The position numbers and the translations under genes are program-made. This document shows, piece after piece, positions 5,341-9,394 of a DNA stretch of 9,394 nt. Numbering within the stretch: the stretch's first letter is position 1; each line of letters starts with the position of its first letter. Origin of the DNA: Desulfobulbaceae bacterium UBA2262 (lineage in GTDB: Bacteria; Desulfobacterota; Desulfobulbia; Desulfobulbales; Desulfurivibrionaceae); contig DDXK01000024.1 in NCBI GenBank assembly GCA_002347185.1, forward strand, positions 12,793 to 22,186, written 5' to 3'. A model generated the notes under the pieces. It ran no database searches. It was given only the letters and a program-made list of their open reading frames with translations, and was not told the DNA's origin.

Positions 5341-6437
5341 AAGCGAGCATGCGGCCAGAGGATTGGCGTCCGTGGCCAGAGGAGGTGGCGGGCAGAAAGA
5401 TTGCCGTGGCTTTGAGCGGCGGGGTCGACTCGGCGTTGAGCGCCTTCCTGCTCAAGGGGCAGGGGGCAGCGGTGCGGGGGGTTTTCCTGGCCCTTGCCCA
5501 GCCGGACCTGGCCAAGCAGGTCGCCAGGGCGCGGGCCGTCGCCGACCTGCTCGGCATTGATCTGCTTGTGCTCGATCTGGCCGAGGTCTTTCGGCAAAAA
5601 GTGCTCGCCTATTTCCGAGACAGCTATTTTGCCGGGAAAACCCCGAACCCCTGCCTGGTCTGCAATCGGGAGATCAAGTGCGGCCTCCTCCTTGCCGAGG
5701 CGCGCGCCAGTCTCGGGGCGGAGTTCCTTGCCACCGGCCATTACGCCCGGCTTGCCGGCAGGCCCGCCGCCGGCATCCATCTCCTGCGGGGGGTGGATGC
5801 CGGCAAGGATCAGTCCTATTTCCTGGCCGGCCTGGGGCAGGCGCAGCTGTCCCGCCTCGTTTTTCCGCTGGGTGGCCTGGAGAAGCAGGAGGTCTACCGG
5901 CTCGCCGCTCGCCACGGCTTCTCTTTTCAGCCCGGCGAGGAGAGCCAGGATATCTGCTTCCTGCAGGGAGGATCGGTGGGCGGCTTTCTTGCCGGCTTTT
6001 GCCCTTCTCCCCCCGGCCCGGGGGAGATCGTCACCGGCGAGGGCAGGGTGGTCGGCCGCCATCAGGGTATCCATCACTATACCGTCGGCCAGCGCCGGGG
6101 CCTGGGGATTCCCGACAAGACCCCCTACTACGTGGTCGGCCTCGATGCCGGGGCGAACAGGGTGGTTGTCGGCAAGGAAGAGCAGCTCTGGGCCGACCGC
6201 CTGGCCCTGCGCCAGGTCTCCTGGCTGGCCGGGGCGCCGCCGCCGCTGCCCCTGCTCTGCACGGTGCAGATCCGCTACCGGCACCAGGCCGCCGAGGCCG
6301 AGGTGGTTCCCGGAGAGGGAGGGGGGCTGCTGGTCTTTTTCCGCGAGCCGCAGCGGGCCATCACCCCCGGACAGTTCGCGGTCCTCTATCAGGGCGGGGA
6401 GGTGCTGGGCGCGGGCGAGATCGTCGGCGTTCCCTGA
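5337..6437 (+). CDS. mnmA: tRNA-specific 2-thiouridylase MnmA, three-cysteine type
   Basis: The 366-residue enzyme places sulfur on C2 of U34 in tRNA-Lys, -Glu and -Gln, using ATP to adenylate the base. Visible: the PP-loop VALSGGVDSALSAF (24-37), TPNPCLVCNREIKCG (102-116), ATGHYARL (132-139), KDQSYFLAGL (157-166), SQDICFLQGG (203-212, catalytic Cys207), GQRRGLGIP (251-259) and a C-terminal beta barrel ending EIVGVP. Cys106 and Cys109 form CxxC where E. coli has Asp99 and Cys102. With Cys207 this gives the three-Cys set that in Thermus MnmA holds an oxygen-labile [4Fe-4S] cluster. The GTG start (GTGA, 4-base overlap with the kinase stop) is supported by the overlap rather than by a clear ribosome-binding site; an ATG 12 bases on is the alternative and would remove only four non-conserved residues. 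Confidence 0.96.
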   Translation: MKASMRPEDWRPWPEEVAGRKIAVALSGGVDSALSAFLLKGQGAAVRGVFLALAQPDLAKQVARARAVADLLGIDLLVLDLAEVFRQKVLAYFRDSYFAGKTPNPCLVCNREIKCGLLLAEARASLGAEFLATGHYARLAGRPAAGIHLLRGVDAGKDQSYFLAGLGQAQLSRLVFPLGGLEKQEVYRLAARHGFSFQPGEESQDICFLQGGSVGGFLAGFCPSPPGPGEIVTGEGRVVGRHQGIHHYTVGQRRGLGIPDKTPYYVVGLDAGANRVVVGKEEQLWADRLALRQVSWLAGAPPPLPLLCTVQIRYRHQAAEAEVVPGEGGGLLVFFREPQRAITPGQFAVLYQGGEVLGAGEIVGVP

Positions 6438-6498
6438 ACAGAAAGGTGGATAGGGAGAGGCAGTTCAGCGTGCGAGAATTTTTGCTGGAAGGATGGTT

Positions 6499-7830
6499 GT
6501 GAAAAAGAAGAAAAAACTCCAGGTGGCCCTGACCACCCTCGGCTGCAAGGTCAATCAGTTCGAATCCGCCGCCTTTCTTTCCGGCCTGGCCGGTCGCGAG
6601 GTGGAGCTGGTCCCCTTTTCCCAGCGGGCGGATATCTATATCATCAATACCTGCGCCGTCACTGCCAGGGCCGGCGCCCAGTCCCGACAGCTGATCCGCC
6701 GGGCCCTGCGCGCAAACCCCGGGGCCCGCCTGGTGGTGACCGGCTGCTACGCGCAGATCGCGGCCCAGGAGATCCTCGAGCTTGCCGACAGCCCCCTCTG
6801 CATCGTGGGCAACGGCTACAAGCATCGCCTGGTCGATATCGCCCTTGCCGACCAGCACTGCGACCTTGAGATGCACATGGGCGACATCGGCAGCCGGCGG
6901 GAGATCTCTCCGCTGACCGTTACCAGCTTCGGAGAGCGGACCCGGGCCTGCCTCAGGGTGCAGGACGGCTGCAACAGCTTCTGCTCCTACTGCATCGTCC
7001 CCTATGCCAGGGGGCGCAGCCGCAGTCTTTCGCCGGAGAAGGTGGTGGAGCAGGCGGCGATCTTCGCGGCCCGGGGCTATAAGGAGCAGGTGCTCACCGG
7101 CATCCATCTCGGCCTCTATGGTCAGGATCTCGCGCCCCAGAGCAGCCTGCGGGAGCTGCTGGCCCTGCTCCTGGCGCAAAGGCTCTCTGGCCGCTATCGT
7201 CTCAGCTCGCTTGAACCCACCGAGATCGGCGACGGGCTTCTTGCCCTGATGGCCGAGTCCGCGGCGATCATGCCCTACCTGCACATTCCCCTGCAGAGCG
7301 GGGACGATGGGATCCTGAAGAGGATGAACCGCCGCTATCCGGCCGCGACCTTTCGCGAGGTGGTGGAGAAAAGCCGCGTCCGCCTGCCCGGGGTCGCCAT
7401 CGGCGTCGATGTGCTCGTCGGGTTTCCAGGGGAGGATGAGGCGGCCTTCCGGAACACCTATGCGCTCCTCGACTCCCTGCCCATCGCCTACCTGCATGTC
7501 TTCCCCTACTCGAAACGGCCGGGAACGCCGGCGGCGACCATGCCCCACCAGGTGGCGGGACCGGTGAAGGAAGAAAGGGTTGCACTTCTCCGGGAATTGG
7601 ATCATAAAAAACGAACAGCCTTTTACCGACAGCATCTCGGCACGGAAGCGCAGGTGCTTGTCGAGGGCCGCAAGGCCGGCAACCGGCTGCGGGGCTTTTC
7701 CGGCAACTATATCCCCGTCTTCTTCGAGGGGGACGGCTCTCTGGTGAATCAGCTGGTCAGGGTTCGCCTGCGGGAGCTTACCGAAGGCGGGGTTTTGGGC
7801 ACGATCATCGACAATCCATCACAGGGCTAG
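6499..7830 (+). CDS. mtaB: MtaB-type tRNA (t6A37) methylthiotransferase, radical SAM
   Basis: The 443-residue protein methylthiolates t6A37 to ms2t6A in tRNAs that read ANN codons. The N-terminal methylthiotransferase domain has TTLGCKVNQFES, NTCAV and VTGCYAQ; Cys16, Cys52 and Cys83 bind the auxiliary [4Fe-4S] cluster. The radical SAM domain has VQDGCNSFCSYCIVPYARG, with Cys158, Cys162 and Cys165 for the SAM-binding cluster. LQSGDDGILKRMNRRY and GFPGE follow, and a C-terminal TRAM domain (about 380-440) binds RNA. GCKVNQ in the first motif points to MtaB rather than MiaB or RimO. The GTG at 6499 is preferred: GGAAGG (6487-6492) lies six bases before it but directly abuts the in-frame ATG at 6493, which is the alternative and adds two residues. 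The gene lies 61 bases after mnmA and 8 before cinA, so it is likely in the same operon. Confidence 0.95.
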   Translation: MKKKKKLQVALTTLGCKVNQFESAAFLSGLAGREVELVPFSQRADIYIINTCAVTARAGAQSRQLIRRALRANPGARLVVTGCYAQIAAQEILELADSPLCIVGNGYKHRLVDIALADQHCDLEMHMGDIGSRREISPLTVTSFGERTRACLRVQDGCNSFCSYCIVPYARGRSRSLSPEKVVEQAAIFAARGYKEQVLTGIHLGLYGQDLAPQSSLRELLALLLAQRLSGRYRLSSLEPTEIGDGLLALMAESAAIMPYLHIPLQSGDDGILKRMNRRYPAATFREVVEKSRVRLPGVAIGVDVLVGFPGEDEAAFRNTYALLDSLPIAYLHVFPYSKRPGTPAATMPHQVAGPVKEERVALLRELDHKKRTAFYRQHLGTEAQVLVEGRKAGNRLRGFSGNYIPVFFEGDGSLVNQLVRVRLRELTEGGVLGTIIDNPSQG

Positions 7831-7838
7831 CCTACTCC

Positions 7839-9101
7839 ATGCTTGGCGAAATCATAGCAATCGGCGACGAACTCATTTCCGGAAGCATCCTCAACACCAC
7901 CAGCCATTTTGCCGCCAGCCAGCTCTTTGCCGCCGGCCACGAGGTGCTGGCCATGACCACCATCGGCGATGATCCCGAGCTCATCGGCAGCACCCTGCAG
8001 CGGGCCCTGGTGAGGGCGGAATTCGTCATCGTCACCGGCGGCCTGGGACCGACCTCGGACGACCTCACCAATCAGGCGGTTTCCACCGCCCTGGATCGGC
8101 CCGCCACTTTTTATCCCGAGATCATGAAAAAGATCCAGGCCCACGGAAAAGAGACGCCGGCCGGCCGGCAGTCATCCCTGGAAAAGCTTGCCTGGCTGCC
8201 CAAGGGAGCCCATGCCCTGCATACCGAGGCCAAGAGCGCCGGCTACTTCCTGGTCCATGAAGGCAAGCCCATTTTCTTCTTGCCGGGCGTCCCGCATGAG
8301 ATGAAGAGCCTGCTCCTCGAAACGGTGATCACCCGTCTCGCGGTCTGGGAAGGGGAAAGCGCCCGCCAGGTGCGGCAGAAGGTCTACAAGGTGGTGGGCA
8401 TGGCCGAGGCCGAGATCAACCGCAAGCTCGCCCATCTGGAAGGACGCGATCCGCGGGTCCGGATCGGCTATTACCCCGTTTTCCCCGAAGTGCATGTAAG
8501 CCTGACTGCAACCGGGAGCATGGAGAAGGAGGCAGAGCTGGTGCTGGCGAAATTCGCCGAGCAGGTGAGCGTTATTCTCGGCAGCGACATTTACGGGTGC
8601 GATGGCGATACCCTGGAGGGGCTGGTCGGCAGCCTGCTTGCCGGGCGGGGCCAGACCCTGGCCGTGGCGGAATCGTGCACCGGCGGCCTGGTCGGCCACG
8701 CCATCACCAGGGTGGCCGGCAGCTCTGCCTATTTTCTCGGCGGGGCAATCGCCTACAGCGATGCCCTGAAGGAGCGCTTTTTGGGGGTCAACCGGGAAAC
8801 TCTCCTGCGGCATGGGGCCGTGAGCCCGGAAACCGCCCGGGCCATGGCGGATGGGGTGCGCCGGGTTACTGCCGCCGATTACGGCCTGGCTGTCACCGGT
8901 ATTGCCGGCCCTGCCGGCGGGAGCGAGGAAAAGCCGGTGGGCACCGTTTTTTTCGGCCTGGCCACCCCGGAGCGGACCACGGCCGCCCGGGCCAATTTTT
9001 CCGGAGACCGCTGGCAGATACAGGCCCAGGCCTGTCAGCAGGCCCTCGATCTTCTCCGCCGTCGTCTCCTGGGCCTTGATAATGAAGCAAGGACAGTGTA
9101 A
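7839..9101 (+). CDS. cinA: CinA: COG1058 domain fused to nicotinamide-nucleotide amidase (PncC) domain
   Basis: The 420-residue protein has the full two-domain CinA layout. The N-terminal MoaB/MogA-like (COG1058) domain (1-170) shows AIGDELISG (7-15), VTGGLGPTSDDLT (65-77) and FFLPGVPHEM (146-155); in characterised homologues this domain hydrolyses ADP-ribose. A KH-like middle part (about 175-250) contains RIGYYPVFPEVHVSL. The C-terminal PncC domain (258-415) shows AVAESCTGGLVG (275-286), where the Ser is the likely nucleophile, and TGIAGPAGG (353-361); it deamidates NMN to nicotinate mononucleotide in pyridine-nucleotide salvage. No clear ribosome-binding site is seen 8 bases after the mtaB stop, so translation may be coupled. 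recA follows 80 bases downstream, the classic cinA-recA arrangement of many bacteria. Competence involvement is known in streptococci and cannot be assumed here. Confidence 0.96.
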   Translation: MLGEIIAIGDELISGSILNTTSHFAASQLFAAGHEVLAMTTIGDDPELIGSTLQRALVRAEFVIVTGGLGPTSDDLTNQAVSTALDRPATFYPEIMKKIQAHGKETPAGRQSSLEKLAWLPKGAHALHTEAKSAGYFLVHEGKPIFFLPGVPHEMKSLLLETVITRLAVWEGESARQVRQKVYKVVGMAEAEINRKLAHLEGRDPRVRIGYYPVFPEVHVSLTATGSMEKEAELVLAKFAEQVSVILGSDIYGCDGDTLEGLVGSLLAGRGQTLAVAESCTGGLVGHAITRVAGSSAYFLGGAIAYSDALKERFLGVNRETLLRHGAVSPETARAMADGVRRVTAADYGLAVTGIAGPAGGSEEKPVGTVFFGLATPERTTAARANFSGDRWQIQAQACQQALDLLRRRLLGLDNEARTV

Positions 9102-9131
9102 AAGGCGCTGAGCGCAAACCGATACCTTTTC

Positions 9132-9155
9132 GGGGGGGCAGGCAGTTGCCTCCCT
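9132..9155 (+). other. Hairpin in the cinA-recA gap (recA leader)
   Basis: GGGGGGCA (9133-9140) and TGCCTCCC (9147-9154) can form an 8-base stem with one G-U pair and a 6-base loop, and G9132 can add a ninth pair (G-U) with base 9155. It lies about 27 bases before the recA start. No T-run follows, so it is not a standard terminator; a leader structure affecting recA message stability or readthrough is possible. The shorter GCGC-TGA-GCGC inverted repeat sits just upstream (9104-9114). No familiar LexA box was recognised in 9102-9181. Confidence 0.4.
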
Positions 9156-9181
9156 GGCCCTTCATGCTGAGGAGTTCCGAT

Positions 9182-9394
9182 ATGGCCGTTGCCGAAGCAA
9201 AAAGCAAAACCCTCGACACCGCAATCTTTCAGATCCAGAAACAGTTCGGTAAGGGCTCGATCATGCGGCTGGGGACTGACGAGCGGGAAGCGATCCCGGT
9301 TATCTCCACCGGCTGCCTGAGCGTGGACATCGCCACCGGCGTCGGCGGGGTGCCCCGGGGCCGGATCACGGAGATCTACGGCCCGGAATCCTCG
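9182..9394 (+). CDS. recA: RecA recombinase, N-terminal 71 codons (3' end outside the window)
   Basis: RecA forms ATP-dependent filaments on single-stranded DNA for strand exchange and drives LexA self-cleavage. The visible part reads IQKQFGKGSIMRLG (residues 18-31), the N-terminal helix and its linker to the core. After it come VISTGCLSVDIATGVGG (40-56), PRGRITEIYGPESS (58-71) and then the window edge, just inside the Walker A motif GPESSGKT. GAGGAG (9169-9174) is a strong ribosome-binding site 7 bases before the ATG. Cys45 and Thr52 replace the more usual Ser and Leu/Met in the STGSLxLDIALG block; neither is an ATP-binding residue. It lies 80 bases downstream of cinA, same strand. Whether it has its own promoter or is read through from cinA cannot be told from this sequence. 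Confidence 0.97.
   Translation, partial: MAVAEAKSKTLDTAIFQIQKQFGKGSIMRLGTDEREAIPVISTGCLSVDIATGVGGVPRGRITEIYGPESS

Noticed and set aside
3613..6284. Long minus-strand open frames (537 and 500 codons) opposite the pyk end, kinase and mnmA
   Set aside because: They oppose well-identified genes, are rich in Arg, Gly, Gln and Pro, and show no domain motifs or ribosome-binding sites.
6361..7635. Minus-strand open frame (424 codons) opposite mtaB
   Set aside because: Antisense shadow of a radical SAM gene with all its Cys motifs; no support of its own.

Overview
This window is GC-rich, gene-dense chromosomal DNA from a Gram-negative bacterium. The gene content fits an anaerobic Desulfobacterota (former Deltaproteobacteria), perhaps Desulfobulbales-like. 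This placement is an inference from three things: a small membrane protein ending in the GLLPICSSCKKIR-type Cys motif common in sulfate reducers, a Fe-S-type (three-Cys) MnmA, and a Hanks kinase of the type found in these bacteria. No tRNA, rRNA, CRISPR array, insertion sequence or phage gene was seen.

Left part, minus strand (1-2254): a small Ala/Pro/Gln-rich lipoprotein gene cut by the window edge (1-164), a 269-base gap, a 167-residue three-helix membrane protein with a CxxC...CxxC tail (434-937), and a TrhP-like U32 protein (1007-2254) predicted to work in tRNA U34 hydroxylation. The U32 gene and the membrane-protein gene lie 69 bases apart and could be co-transcribed.

Divergent intergenic region (2255-2476): 222 bases holding a GC-rich block with a T-run, a long inverted repeat (2324-2394) and the start signals of both flanking genes.

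Right part, plus strand (2477-9394): pyruvate kinase (pyk), a transmembrane Hanks-type Ser/Thr kinase, mnmA, mtaB, cinA and the first 71 codons of recA. The kinase stop overlaps the mnmA start (GTGA). The mtaB-cinA gap is 8 bases and the cinA-recA gap is 80 bases. The stretch from the kinase to cinA looks like one transcription unit, possibly running into recA.

Functionally the window concentrates anticodon-loop tRNA modification: U32/TrhP (ho5U34 branch), MnmA (s2U34) and MtaB (ms2t6A37). All three have Cys sets expected to hold Fe-S clusters. Beside them are a membrane signalling kinase, a glycolytic exit enzyme and the classic cinA-recA pair. I saw no clearly undescribed system. The most notable points are the kinase-mnmA translational coupling, the three-Cys MnmA, the Lys substitution in pyruvate kinase that predicts K+-independence, and the inverted repeat between the divergent genes.
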